DNA of 14,035 nt, taken from assembly GCA_027031685.1 (NCBI GenBank), contig JALVPS010000278.1:1-14035 (forward strand). The letters run 5' to 3'. Positions 1 through 7,682 of the stretch are shown here, piece after piece. The notes beneath the pieces are model-generated. The model did not search any database, was not told where the DNA came from, and saw only the letters and a list, made by a program, of their open reading frames with translations. Every line of letters starts with the position of its first letter. The stretch's first letter is position 1. The DNA is from Gammaproteobacteria bacterium. Its GTDB lineage: Bacteria; Pseudomonadota; Gammaproteobacteria; UWMA-0217. The translations under genes were made by a program, and so were the position numbers.

Positions 1-2427
1 CTCCGGCACCTCCACGCCGGCGCCGGGCGCCAGCGTGGCCACCCCCTCGGGCGGCACGTGGCCGGGGCGGAAGGTCTCGAAGGCCGTGTGCACCGTACCA
101 GTGGTGGCGCGCAGGCCGGTGTCGGCGTCGATCTTGACCGTCACCATGCCCGGCGGCTTGAGCCAGGGCCGCTCCGGGCTGTCCTCCAGCGCCACGCGCA
201 TGTAGTCGATCCACACCGGCAGTGCCAGGTGGCCACCCGTCTCCTTGCGGCCCAACGGACTCAGCTTGTCGAAACCCACCCAGACCACACTCACGATGTC
301 GTGGTTGAAACCGCTGAACCAGGCGTCACGCTGCTCGTTGGTGGTGCCGGTCTTGCCGGCCAGGTCGCTGCGCTTGAGCGCCCTGGCGCGGGTGGCGGTG
401 CCCATGCGGATCACATCACGCATCATGCTCACCATCTGGTAGTTCACCTGCGGATCGAGCACCCGCGGCGCCGGCCTGCCCAGCCGCTTGCCGGGCACCT
501 CGGCCGCCTCGGGCCGGATGGTGAGCAGCTCCGGGGTGACCAGCTCGTCACAAGGCGCCTGGCAGGCCACCAGCGGCACATGGCGGTAGATCACCTTACC
601 GTCGCGGTCGCGGATCTCACGGATCAGGTACGGCTCGACGCGGTAGCCGCCGTTGGCGAAGGTGGCATAGGCGGTGGCCAGCTCCAGAGGCGTGACGCTG
701 CCCGTGCCCAGCGCCAGCGACAGGTTGGGCGGCAGGGCGCGCTCGGCGAAGCCGAACTTGCGCAGCTGGCGCAAGGTGTAGCTCAGACCCACCCGCGCCA
801 ACAGGCGGATGGACACCAGGTTGCGCGACTTGGCCAGCGCCACGCGCAGGCGGGTGGGACCGTAGAAACGGCCGGAGTAGTTCTCGGGCCGCCACAGCTT
901 GCGCGTGCCGCCGACCAGGTTTTCGTGCACCACCGGCGCGTCGTTGAACACCGTGGCCGGGGTGAGCCCCTTGTTAAGGGCCGCCGCATACACGAAGGGC
1001 TTGAAACTGGAACCGGGCTGGCGCAGGGCCTGGGTGGCGCGGTTGAAGCGGCTCAGGAAGTAGTCGAAGCCGCCCACCAGGGCGGTAATGGCCCCGTCCC
1101 GCGGCGCCAGCGACACCAGCGCGCCGCCCACCGCCGGCAGCTGCGCCAGGCGCCAGCGCGGCGCGCCCCCCGCCTCGTCCGGCTCGGCCTGCAGGCGGAT
1201 CACGTCACCCGCCTTGACCACCTGATCCACCCGCTGCGGCCGCTTGCCACGGTGATCCTGGTCGATGTAGCGGCGCGCCCAACGCACCGCCGCCAGGTCC
1301 AGGGTCACCGTCCGGCCGCCGCGCAGGTACACCGTGGCACTGTCCGGCCCGGCCGCCAGCACCAGCCCGGCGCGCAGCCCGCCATAGGTGGGATAGTCGG
1401 CCAGCAGCGCGTCGCGGCGCGCATCGCTCAGGGCGGCGGGGTCGTCCACATGACCCTCCGGCCCGCGGTAGCCGTGCCGCCGGTCGTAGTCGATGAGGTG
1501 CTTGCGCAGGGCGGCCACGGCGGCACGCTGGTTGCGGGGCACGATGGTGGTGGTCACCTGCAGGCCGGAGGAATAGATGGCCTCGCCGTACTGGCGGTAC
1601 AGCCGGGCGCGCACCATCTCCGCCGCGTAGGCCGCCTCCAGGGCCGGCCTGGGCGTGTGCAGCGCGGCGGTGAGCGGGGCCTGCTGGGCGGCCTGGTGTT
1701 CCGCCTCGTCGATGAAACCCAGCTCGGCCATGCGGCGCAGCACGTAGTTGCGGCGCAGCCGTGCCCGCTCCGGGTTGGCCAGCGGATTGAAGCGCGACGG
1801 CGCCTTGTACAGCCCGGCGAGCATGGCCAGCTGCGGCAGGCTGAGCTGGTCGAGATCCTTGCCGTAGTAGGTCTGCGCCGCCGCGCCCACCCCGTAGGCG
1901 CGGTTGCCCATGTAGTTCTGGTTCAGGTAGAGGGTGAGGATCTCGTCCTTGCCGAGGGTCTTCTCGATCTCCAGCGCCAGGAAGATCTCGCGCAGCTTGC
2001 GCCAGAAGGTGCGCTCGCGGTCGAGAAAGAAGTTGCGTGCCACCTGCATGGTGATGGTGCTGCCGCCCTGGCTCACCACGTGGCTCTGCGCCAGATGCAG
2101 CGCGGCGCGCAGCAGACCCTGGTAGTCCACGCCCGGATGCTCGTAGAAGCGGTCGTCCTCGGCGGCGATCACCGCCTGGCGCAGGCGCAGCGGAATCTGC
2201 TCGAGCGTCAGCGGAATGCGCCGCTTCTCACCGAACTCCGCCAGCAGCGAGCCGTCGCTCGCATAGACGCGCAGCGGGACGTGGTACTGTACCTTGCGGA
2301 TCTGGTCCACGTCCGGCAGGCCCGGCAACACATACAGCGTCACACCGGCCGCCGCCAGCACCAAAACGAGCGCAAGGCTTGCGAGCAAGATCAAGATCCC
2401 GCGTAGAAGTCGAGCCAAGACGGTCAT
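1..2427 (-). CDS. mrcA: Penicillin-binding protein 1A, bifunctional glycosyltransferase/transpeptidase (3' end cut off by window edge)
   Basis: Class A PBP that polymerises lipid II into glycan strands and cross-links the peptides in the periplasm while anchored in the inner membrane. Reading leftward from ATG at 2427 gives 809 uninterrupted residues to position 1. Order: short cytoplasmic end, membrane anchor about 10-35, glycosyltransferase family 51 domain about 50-230 with the catalytic-Glu motif EDDRFYEH (E90), an OB-like linker domain about 315-430, then transpeptidase with SSFK (S473, K476), SRN (534-536) and KTGTT (692-696). All three transpeptidase motifs and the GT51 glutamate are present, so it should be active. 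E. coli MrcA is about 850 residues and P. aeruginosa PonA about 820, so only a short tail should be missing. No clear Shine-Dalgarno sequence precedes the ATG, but no in-frame upstream alternative fits better. It diverges from pilM, as in Pseudomonas, where it is called ponA. The family call is very secure. Confidence 0.97.
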   Translation of the reverse strand, partial: MTVLARLLRGILILLASLALVLVLAAAGVTLYVLPGLPDVDQIRKVQYHVPLRVYASDGSLLAEFGEKRRIPLTLEQIPLRLRQAVIAAEDDRFYEHPGVDYQGLLRAALHLAQSHVVSQGGSTITMQVARNFFLDRERTFWRKLREIFLALEIEKTLGKDEILTLYLNQNYMGNRAYGVGAAAQTYYGKDLDQLSLPQLAMLAGLYKAPSRFNPLANPERARLRRNYVLRRMAELGFIDEAEHQAAQQAPLTAALHTPRPALEAAYAAEMVRARLYRQYGEAIYSSGLQVTTTIVPRNQRAAVAALRKHLIDYDRRHGYRGPEGHVDDPAALSDARRDALLADYPTYGGLRAGLVLAAGPDSATVYLRGGRTVTLDLAAVRWARRYIDQDHRGKRPQRVDQVVKAGDVIRLQAEPDEAGGAPRWRLAQLPAVGGALVSLAPRDGAITALVGGFDYFLSRFNRATQALRQPGSSFKPFVYAAALNKGLTPATVFNDAPVVHENLVGGTRKLWRPENYSGRFYGPTRLRVALAKSRNLVSIRLLARVGLSYTLRQLRKFGFAERALPPNLSLALGTGSVTPLELATAYATFANGGYRVEPYLIREIRDRDGKVIYRHVPLVACQAPCDELVTPELLTIRPEAAEVPGKRLGRPAPRVLDPQVNYQMVSMMRDVIRMGTATRARALKRSDLAGKTGTTNEQRDAWFSGFNHDIVSVVWVGFDKLSPLGRKETGGHLALPVWIDYMRVALEDSPERPWLKPPGMVTVKIDADTGLRATTGTVHTAFETFRPGHVPPEGVATLAPGAGVEVPE

Positions 2428-2465
2428 TAATGGGAGTACATCAAATATCGGCGGGTGGCTTGTTG

Positions 2466-2495
2466 CTAGCTTATGCCGGACTAGCTTATGCCGAA
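2466..2495. repeat. Two-copy 15-bp tandem direct repeat in the mrcA/pilM divergent region
   Basis: CTAGCTTATGCCGGA (2466-2480) is followed directly by CTAGCTTATGCCGAA (2481-2495), 14 of 15 identical. It lies 38 nt from the mrcA start codon, inside the predicted mrcA leader. It may be a paired regulator site, a slippage duplication, or a duplicated weak -10 (minus-strand TAAGCT, with TTGTAA 17 bp upstream of one copy). Function is unknown. Confidence 0.75.
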
Positions 2496-2561
2496 CATGT
2501 GCGCATTACAAAGCCGGCACCGCCGGAGATGTGAGCCACTTCTGGTATGTGCGCTGGCAAT

Positions 2562-2590
2562 TCTATATGGTTGCGCCTACCATTTGACAA
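2562..2590 (-). promoter_or_regulatory. Candidate sigma-70 promoter for mrcA
   Basis: On the minus strand, TTGTCA (2590-2585, 5 of 6 to consensus) is followed by a 17-bp spacer and TATAGA (2567-2562, 4 of 6). Transcription would start near 2555 and give mrcA a leader of roughly 130 nt that includes the 15-bp tandem repeat. This is the best promoter-like pair in the divergent region. It is seen by eye only and not tested. Confidence 0.5.
2584..2589 (+). promoter_or_regulatory. Candidate -35 box of the pilM operon promoter
   Basis: A perfect TTGACA lies 48 nt upstream of the pilM start codon. No good -10 box follows at 16-18 bp; the nearest is GCTAAG (2609-2614) at 19 bp with only 3 matches. 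The promoter may be weak or activator-dependent, or the box may serve only the opposite strand, whose -35 overlaps it. Confidence 0.3.
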
Positions 2591-2626
2591 GTAACGACAT
2601 GTTTGGCTGCTAAGCAGTTAATGTTT

Positions 2627-2631
2627 GAGGG
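2627..2631 (+). promoter_or_regulatory. Ribosome binding site fixing the GTG start of pilM
   Basis: GAGGG lies 6 nt before GTG 2638. The nearby ATG at 2621 is in another frame, so this site supports the GTG start. Confidence 0.7.
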
Positions 2632-2637
2632 ATTTTC

Positions 2638-3699
2638 GTGTTTTCACTGGGACGTAAGAAACAGCCGCTGCTGGGTATCGACATCACCTCGACGGCGGTC
2701 AAGCTGATCGAGCTGGGGCGCAGCGGCAATCGCTACCGGGTCGAGTGCTACGGCGTGGAGCCCCTGCCCACCAACGCCGTCATCGAGAAGAACATCTCCG
2801 ATGTCGAGGCCGTGGCCAACGCCCTGAGCAAGGCGCTCAAGCGCAGCGGCAGCAAGGCCCGGCGCTGTGCGCTGGCAGTGCCTGCCGCGGCGGCCATCTC
2901 CAAGATCATCACCATGCCCGCCAACCTCTCCGAGGAAGAGATGGAGGGCCAGATCCAGCTGGAGGCCGACCAATACATCCCCTATTCGGTGGACGAAGTC
3001 AACCTCGACTTCGAAATCATCGGCCCCTCGGCCACCAACCCGGATGCGGTGGACGTGCTGCTGGCCGCCTCCCGCAAGGAGATCGTGGAGACGCGCAGCT
3101 CCATCGCCGAGATGGCCGGCCTCACCCCGGTGGTGATGGACATCGAGTCCTTCGCCACCCTGAACGCCTACGAGCAGCTCATCGCCACCCACCCGGCCGC
3201 CAACGACGAGCGCGTGGTGGCCATCGTGGACGTGGGCGCCACCATGACCAGCATCAACGTGGTGCAGGGCGGCCAGCTGCTCTACACCCGCGAGCAGCCC
3301 TTCGGCGGCCGCCTGCTCACCGAGGAGATCATGCGCCGCTATGGCCTGTCCTACGCCGAGGCCGGCCTGGCCAAGAAGGAGGGTGGCCTGCCCGACAACT
3401 ACGTGCCGGAGATCCTCAATCCCTTCAAGGACACCATGGCCCAGCAGGTGCACCGGCTGCTGCAGTTCTTCTTCGCCGCCAGCCAGCACGACGAGGTGCA
3501 CGAAATCGTGCTGGCCGGCGGCTGCGCCGCCATCCCCGGCATGGACGAGCTGATCGAGCAGCGTACCCACTACAAGACCATCATTGCCAACCCCTTCAGC
3601 CGCATGAGCTTCGCGCCGCGCATCAACCAGCAGAAGCTGGGCAACGACGCGCCCACCATGCTCATCGCCGCGGGCCTGGCCCTGAGGAGCTTCGACTGA
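2638..3699 (+). CDS. pilM: Type IV pilus assembly protein PilM, actin-like ATPase
   Basis: Cytoplasmic FtsA/actin-fold protein of the type IV pilus alignment complex; it binds ATP and the N-terminal peptide of PilN, linking the motor side to the PilNOP complex. The 353 residues are the usual family length. Visible motifs are the first phosphate loop GIDITSTAVK (13-22), the second phosphate loop VDVGATMTSINV (197-208) and the adenosine motif LAGGCAAIPG (292-301). There is no signal peptide or membrane segment, as expected. The start is GTG with GAGGG 6 nt upstream. It is the first gene of the pilMNOP cluster, and its stop codon overlaps the pilN start (TGATG), implying translational coupling. 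The cognate PilN peptide is present next door. The assignment is very secure. Confidence 0.97.
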   Translation: MFSLGRKKQPLLGIDITSTAVKLIELGRSGNRYRVECYGVEPLPTNAVIEKNISDVEAVANALSKALKRSGSKARRCALAVPAAAAISKIITMPANLSEEEMEGQIQLEADQYIPYSVDEVNLDFEIIGPSATNPDAVDVLLAASRKEIVETRSSIAEMAGLTPVVMDIESFATLNAYEQLIATHPAANDERVVAIVDVGATMTSINVVQGGQLLYTREQPFGGRLLTEEIMRRYGLSYAEAGLAKKEGGLPDNYVPEILNPFKDTMAQQVHRLLQFFFAASQHDEVHEIVLAGGCAAIPGMDELIEQRTHYKTIIANPFSRMSFAPRINQQKLGNDAPTMLIAAGLALRSFD

Positions 3700-4286
3700 T
3701 GGCACGTATCAACCTGTTGCCGTGGCGCGAGCGCGAGCGGGCCGAAAAGCAGCGCGAATTCCTGACCCTGCTCGGTTTCGTGGCCATCTTCGGCGTGCTG
3801 CTGGTGTTCGCCGCGCACGTGCTGGTCAACAACCGCATCTCTGCCCAGGAGGCACGCAACGACTTCCTGCGCGACGAGATCCGCAAGGTGGACCGGCGCA
3901 TCCGCGAGATCAAGGAGCTGGAGAAGACCAAGCGCGCCCTGCTGGACCGCATGGAAATCATACAACGCCTGCAACGCAGCCGGCCGGAGGTGGTACACCT
4001 GTTCGACGAGCTGGTGAAGACCCTGCCGGAGGGCATGTACCTGACCAAGGTGCAGCAGACCGGCGACCGGCTGCTCATCGAGGGCAAGGCCGAATCTGAC
4101 GCGCGCGTCTCCACCTACATGCGCAACCTGGAGGGCTCGTCCTGGTTCAGGGCGCCGCGCCTGCGCGTGATCGAGACGCGCGAGGAGCGCGACCAGAACC
4201 CGCACCAGGATCTGCGCAGCTTCTCACTGGAAGTGCAGATGGAACACCCGGGCGCGCCGGACGACAGCGAGCCGAAGAAGGAATGA
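3699..4286 (+). CDS. pilN: Type IV pilus inner-membrane alignment protein PilN
   Basis: Bitopic inner-membrane protein that pairs with PilO and is docked to PilM through its cytoplasmic tail. The 195 residues begin MARINLLPWRERERAEKQ, containing the hallmark INLLPWR PilM-binding peptide (4-10). One membrane segment spans about 21-43, a charged coiled coil about 46-95, and a periplasmic ferredoxin-like domain about 97-185. The ATG at 3699 shares its A with the pilM TGA and has GAGGAG (3684-3689) 9 nt upstream. The tail ends in an acidic/lysine stretch (GAPDDSEPKKE). The gene sits in the expected order, 4 nt before pilO. Confidence 0.97.
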   Translation: MARINLLPWRERERAEKQREFLTLLGFVAIFGVLLVFAAHVLVNNRISAQEARNDFLRDEIRKVDRRIREIKELEKTKRALLDRMEIIQRLQRSRPEVVHLFDELVKTLPEGMYLTKVQQTGDRLLIEGKAESDARVSTYMRNLEGSSWFRAPRLRVIETREERDQNPHQDLRSFSLEVQMEHPGAPDDSEPKKE

Positions 4287-4290
4287 CGCC

Positions 4291-4944
4291 ATGGATCTCG
4301 CCGAACTGCGCAACTACGACATCAGCGACCTGAGCCGGCTGGGCACGGCGCCGCCGGCGGTCAAGGCCTTGGTGGCCGGCCTGCTGCTGCTGGCCATCCT
4401 GGGGGCCGGCTACTACTTCCACGTGCGCCACCAGCTGGAGGCGCTGCACGACGTGCAGGCCGAGGAGGCACGTCTCAAGGCCCGCTTCGAGAAGAAATAC
4501 CAGCAGGCCGCCAACCTGGAGGCCTACAAGGCCCAACTGGCCGAAATGCAGCGCGAGTTCGGCGCCATGCTGCGCCAGCTGCCCAGCGAGACGGAGATCC
4601 CGGGCGTGATCCTGGATGTGTCGCAGACCGGCCTGGCCAGCGGCCTCAAGATCCTGCTGTTCAAGCCGCAGGAGGAGATCGACAAGGGCTTCTATACCGA
4701 AAAGCCGATCAAGATCATGGTGCGCGGCACCTTCGACCAGATGGCCCGCTTCTCCAGCGGCATTGCCGCCCTGCCGCGCATCGTGACCCTGCACGACATC
4801 ACCCTGATCCCTGACAAGGACAGCAAGGAGCTGACCATGGAGGTCACCGCCAAGACCTACCGCTACAAGGCGGACGACGACCGGGAGGCCGAGCAGGCCC
4901 TCCGCCACAAGCGACGCAAGGGAAGGAGAGACCGTGACGAGTGA
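4291..4944 (+). CDS. pilO: Type IV pilus inner-membrane alignment protein PilO
   Basis: Bitopic inner-membrane partner of PilN; the heterodimer holds PilP and spans the periplasm towards PilQ. The 217 residues show a short cytoplasmic part, one membrane segment about 24-43, a coiled coil about 46-97 and a ferredoxin-like domain about 100-192. The C-terminus is an unusually basic tail (RHKRRKGRRDRDE, 205-217). The DNA coding for that tail also contains the pilP ribosome binding site, and the last 11 nt overlap pilP. AAGGA (4278-4282) lies 8 nt before the ATG. Family membership rests on the domain plan, length and position between pilN and pilP, all of which agree. Confidence 0.96.
   Translation: MDLAELRNYDISDLSRLGTAPPAVKALVAGLLLLAILGAGYYFHVRHQLEALHDVQAEEARLKARFEKKYQQAANLEAYKAQLAEMQREFGAMLRQLPSETEIPGVILDVSQTGLASGLKILLFKPQEEIDKGFYTEKPIKIMVRGTFDQMARFSSGIAALPRIVTLHDITLIPDKDSKELTMEVTAKTYRYKADDDREAEQALRHKRRKGRRDRDE
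4923..4928 (+). promoter_or_regulatory. Ribosome binding site fixing the GTG start of pilP
   Basis: AAGGAG lies 5 nt before GTG 4934, inside the end of pilO. It supports GTG as the pilP start and an 11-nt overlap with pilO. Confidence 0.75.
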
Positions 4945-5473
4945 GCGACAGCGGCGCGTCCTGGCGCCCCTGGCCGTGCTGGGCCTGACCGCCCTGCTGG
5001 CCGGCTGCGGCAGCGACAGCGAGGATCTGCGAGCCTACGTGGAATCGGTCAAGCAGCAGCCAGCGGGCGATATCCCGCCCCTGCCACAGGTGAAGGCCTA
5101 CGAGCCCTTCGAGTATCCGGGACACCGGCGCGATCCGTTCGACGCCAGCGTGGTGGCGCACCAGTTGCTGCCCCAGAAGAAAGGGGGCGGCGGGGTGCAC
5201 ATCGACCCCAACCGGCCGCGCGAGTATCTGGAACGCTTCCCGCTGGACAGCCTCAAGATGGTCGGCACCCTGCAGCAGAAGGGACAGCTGTGGGCGCTGA
5301 TCCGCACCCCGGACGGGACGGTCCAGCGGGTGGGGGTAGGCAACTACCTGGGCCAGAACCACGGCCGCATCAAACGCATCACGGAAACCAGCGTGGAACT
5401 GGTGGAGATCGTGCCGGACGGTTTCGGCGGCTACATGGAGCGGCCTGCGCGCATTGCCCTGAGCAAGCCCTAG
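4934..5473 (+). CDS. pilP: Type IV pilus lipoprotein PilP
   Basis: Periplasmic lipoprotein bridging the PilN/PilO dimer to the N0/N1 region of the PilQ secretin. The 179 residues start at GTG with a basic n-region (RQRR), a hydrophobic stretch and the lipobox LAGC with lipidated Cys25, followed by Gly-Ser. A flexible proline-rich linker with the family-typical RDPF (66-69) leads to a beta-sandwich domain about 95-175 (KMVGTLQQKGQLWALI and following). It overlaps pilO by 11 nt and precedes pilQ by 39 nt. Length and features match PilP closely. Confidence 0.96.
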   Translation: MTSERQRRVLAPLAVLGLTALLAGCGSDSEDLRAYVESVKQQPAGDIPPLPQVKAYEPFEYPGHRRDPFDASVVAHQLLPQKKGGGGVHIDPNRPREYLERFPLDSLKMVGTLQQKGQLWALIRTPDGTVQRVGVGNYLGQNHGRIKRITETSVELVEIVPDGFGGYMERPARIALSKP

Positions 5474-5512
5474 GCCAAAGTATGCAAATCGGGAAAATCT
5501 AGGTATAAGACC

Positions 5513-7585
5513 ATGGACATGCACCATAAGAACATGAACGAGCGGGTGGGCCGAGCGGGTCTGGGATGGCTGATGCTGGCGGCCCTGCTCCTGCTGCAGG
5601 GGACGGCCTGGGGAGCTGCCCGCCATGTGCTGCGTGCCATCGATTTCCAGCGCCTGGCCGGCGACGAGGTGCGCATCGTGCTCGATTTCGACGGCCCGGC
5701 GCCCGAGCCACTCAGCTTCGTCATCGCCAATCCGCCGCGCCTGGCGCTGGACTTTCCCGACACGCGCAACACCCTCACCAAGCGCTTTCTGCGCGTGGAG
5801 GCCGGCGCCGCGCAGAGCATCAACACCGCCCAGTCGCGCGACCGCACGCGGGTGGTGGTGAACCTGGCGCGCATGGTGCCCTACCAGATCAAGACCGATG
5901 GCAACCAGGTGGTGGTGGTGCTCTCCCCCGGCCAGGCGCGGACCCTGCCGGTCAGCGAGGAGGTCACTGCGCCGGCCACCATTCCCACGCGGGCACCGGC
6001 CACCGGCAGCCTGGTGGCCGAGCGACGCGTGACGCGCATCGACTTCCGGCGCGGCCCGGACGGCTCCGGGCGCGTGCTGATCCAGCTGTCCGATCCCAAC
6101 ATCCCGGTGGACATCCGCCAGCAGGGCTCGCGCGTGATCGTGGACCTGGACGGCGCCGCCATCCCGCCCTCCCTGCAACGGCGCATGGACGTGACCGACT
6201 TCGCCACGCCGGTGGAGACCATCGACGCCCGCAGCGAGGGCGGCCGGAGCCAGATCCTCATCCGGGCGCACGGCAACTTCAGCCAGCTCGGCTACCAGAC
6301 CGGCGACACCTACACGGTGGAGGTGCGGCCGGTGTCCGAGGCGCGCAAGGCGGCCGAGCGCAAGAAGAAGGTCAGCTACCAGGGCGAGCGCCTGTCGCTC
6401 AATTTCCAGGACATCGAGGTGCGCTCGGTGCTGCAGCTCATCGCCGACTTCACGGGCCTGAACATCGTGGTCAGCGACGACGTCACCGGCAGTCTCACCC
6501 TGCGCCTCAAGAACGTGCCCTGGGACCAGGCGCTGGACATCATCATGAAGACCAAGGGCCTGGCCATGCGCCGCCAGGGCAACGTGCTGTTCATCGACAA
6601 GGCGGAGAACATCGCCGCCCGCGAGAAGCGCGAGCTGCAGGACCAGCAGGCCGTTGAGGAGCTGGCGCCGCTGCGCACCGAGATCATCACCCTCAACTAT
6701 GCCGACGCGGCGGAGATGGCCAAGCTCATCAAGTCCGGCGGAGGCGGCGCCCAGTCGCTGCTGTCCAAGCGCGGCAGCGTGACCCTGGACCGGCGCACCA
6801 ACACCCTGCTGGTGCAGGACACGCCGCGCAAGCTGGAGGAGATCCGCAACCTGATCAAGAAGCTGGACGTGCCGGTGCGGCAGGTGATGATCGAGTCGCG
6901 CATCGTCACCGCCAGCGAGCAGTTCACCCGCGAGCTGGGCGTGTCGTTCACCGCCGCCAACACCGACCAGTCGGACGACCAGACCATTACCAGCGACCTC
7001 AAGGTGGACCTGCCGGCCACCAACCCGGCCGGCTCGCTGGGCATCACGCTGGCCAAGATCCCGCTCGGCGCCAAGCTGGACCTGGAGCTGTCGGCGGCGG
7101 AGATCGAGAGCCGCGCCGAGATCGTGGCCAGCCCGCGCATCATCACCTCCAACAAGACCACCGCGCGCATCGAGCAGGGCGTGGAGATTCCTTACGAGGA
7201 GGCCACCTCCAGCGGCGCCACCAACATCGCCTTCAAGAAGGCCGTGCTGAGCCTGGAGGTGACGCCGCACATCACCCGCGACGAGCGCATCAACATGAAG
7301 CTGGTGGTCAACCGCGACAGCGTGGGCGAGGTGTTCAACAACGTGCCGAGCATCGACACGCGCGAGGTGCAGACCCAGGTGCTGGTGGACAACGGCCAGA
7401 CCATCGTGCTGGGCGGCATCTTCGAGGAAAACGTCACGCGCAGCAACCGCAAGGTGCCCTTTTTCGGCGACCTGCCCGGCCTGGGCCACCTGTTCCGCAC
7501 CGACAGCAAGCGCACCGACAAGAAGGAGCTGCTCATCTTCGTCACCCCCAAGATCATCGACGAGCACCTCAACCCGGCGCGCTGA
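5513..7585 (+). CDS. pilQ: Type IV pilus outer-membrane secretin PilQ
   Basis: Forms the multimeric outer-membrane gate through which the pilus passes. The 690 residues show a signal peptide (hydrophobic 17-31, likely cleavage after AWG near 34), two AMIN-type peptidoglycan-binding domains about 37-140 and 168-272, an STN/N0 domain about 290-362, a secretin N1 domain about 388-458, and the secretin C-domain about 460-685 ending in the VPFFGDLPGLGHLF and ELLIFVTPKII motifs. Three in-frame ATGs (5513, 5519, 5534) could be the start; 5513 gives the longest form with only a weak AGG 9 nt upstream, while 5534 gives a tidier signal peptide (MNERVGRAG). The start is therefore uncertain by 7 residues. 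It is the last pil gene, followed by a 97-nt gap to aroK. Confidence 0.97.
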   Translation: MDMHHKNMNERVGRAGLGWLMLAALLLLQGTAWGAARHVLRAIDFQRLAGDEVRIVLDFDGPAPEPLSFVIANPPRLALDFPDTRNTLTKRFLRVEAGAAQSINTAQSRDRTRVVVNLARMVPYQIKTDGNQVVVVLSPGQARTLPVSEEVTAPATIPTRAPATGSLVAERRVTRIDFRRGPDGSGRVLIQLSDPNIPVDIRQQGSRVIVDLDGAAIPPSLQRRMDVTDFATPVETIDARSEGGRSQILIRAHGNFSQLGYQTGDTYTVEVRPVSEARKAAERKKKVSYQGERLSLNFQDIEVRSVLQLIADFTGLNIVVSDDVTGSLTLRLKNVPWDQALDIIMKTKGLAMRRQGNVLFIDKAENIAAREKRELQDQQAVEELAPLRTEIITLNYADAAEMAKLIKSGGGGAQSLLSKRGSVTLDRRTNTLLVQDTPRKLEEIRNLIKKLDVPVRQVMIESRIVTASEQFTRELGVSFTAANTDQSDDQTITSDLKVDLPATNPAGSLGITLAKIPLGAKLDLELSAAEIESRAEIVASPRIITSNKTTARIEQGVEIPYEEATSSGATNIAFKKAVLSLEVTPHITRDERINMKLVVNRDSVGEVFNNVPSIDTREVQTQVLVDNGQTIVLGGIFEENVTRSNRKVPFFGDLPGLGHLFRTDSKRTDKKELLIFVTPKIIDEHLNPAR

Positions 7586-7602
7586 GCCGGCGCGGGCGCG
7601 CC

Positions 7603-7631
7603 TTGGGACCGGGCGGCATTGCGGTTAGACT
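7603..7631 (+). promoter_or_regulatory. Candidate sigma-70 promoter for aroK-aroB
   Basis: TTGGGA (7603-7608, 4 of 6) and TAGACT (7626-7631, 4 of 6) are separated by exactly 17 bp in the pilQ-aroK gap. The start would be near 7638, giving a leader of about 45 nt that is nearly all hairpin. It suggests aroKB can be expressed independently of the pil genes. Untested. Confidence 0.4.
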
Positions 7632-7641
7632 GCGCCCTTCG

Positions 7642-7662
7642 GCCGGCGCCACGCGCGCCGGC
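7642..7662 (+). other. GC-rich hairpin in the aroK leader
   Basis: GCCGGCGC (7642-7649) and GCGCCGGC (7655-7662) form a perfect 8-bp stem with a 5-nt loop, ending 20 nt before the aroK ATG. A second stem, GGCAC (7660-7664) with GTGCC (7669-7673), shares bases 7660-7662, so the two cannot both fold fully. No T-run follows, so it is a poor intrinsic terminator for the pil operon; it may affect aroK translation or be chance in GC-rich DNA. Confidence 0.5.
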
Positions 7663-7682
7663 ACCGCCGTGCCAGAGACGCC

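Noticed and set aside
58..2406. 782-codon open frame on the plus strand
   Set aside because: The minus strand here encodes PBP1a with every catalytic motif; the plus frame is its complement shadow.
2514..2526. CCGGC-ACC-GCCGG hairpin in the divergent region
   Set aside because: A 5-bp stem of GC bases is expected by chance, and there is no adjoining signal.
2556..2574. Possible sigma-54 promoter (TGGCA...TTGC) upstream of pilM
   Set aside because: The GG and GC elements are 15 nt apart rather than the required 10, so the spacing is wrong.
2745..3698. Plus-strand open frame running in front of pilN in the same frame
   Set aside because: It overlaps pilM out of frame and is compositionally a shadow; PilN homology begins exactly at Met 3699 with a good ribosome binding site.
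4844..7567. 907-codon open frame on the minus strand opposite pilP and pilQ
   Set aside because: It lies antisense to pilO/pilP/pilQ with the same shadow composition, and its sequence has no recognisable domain.
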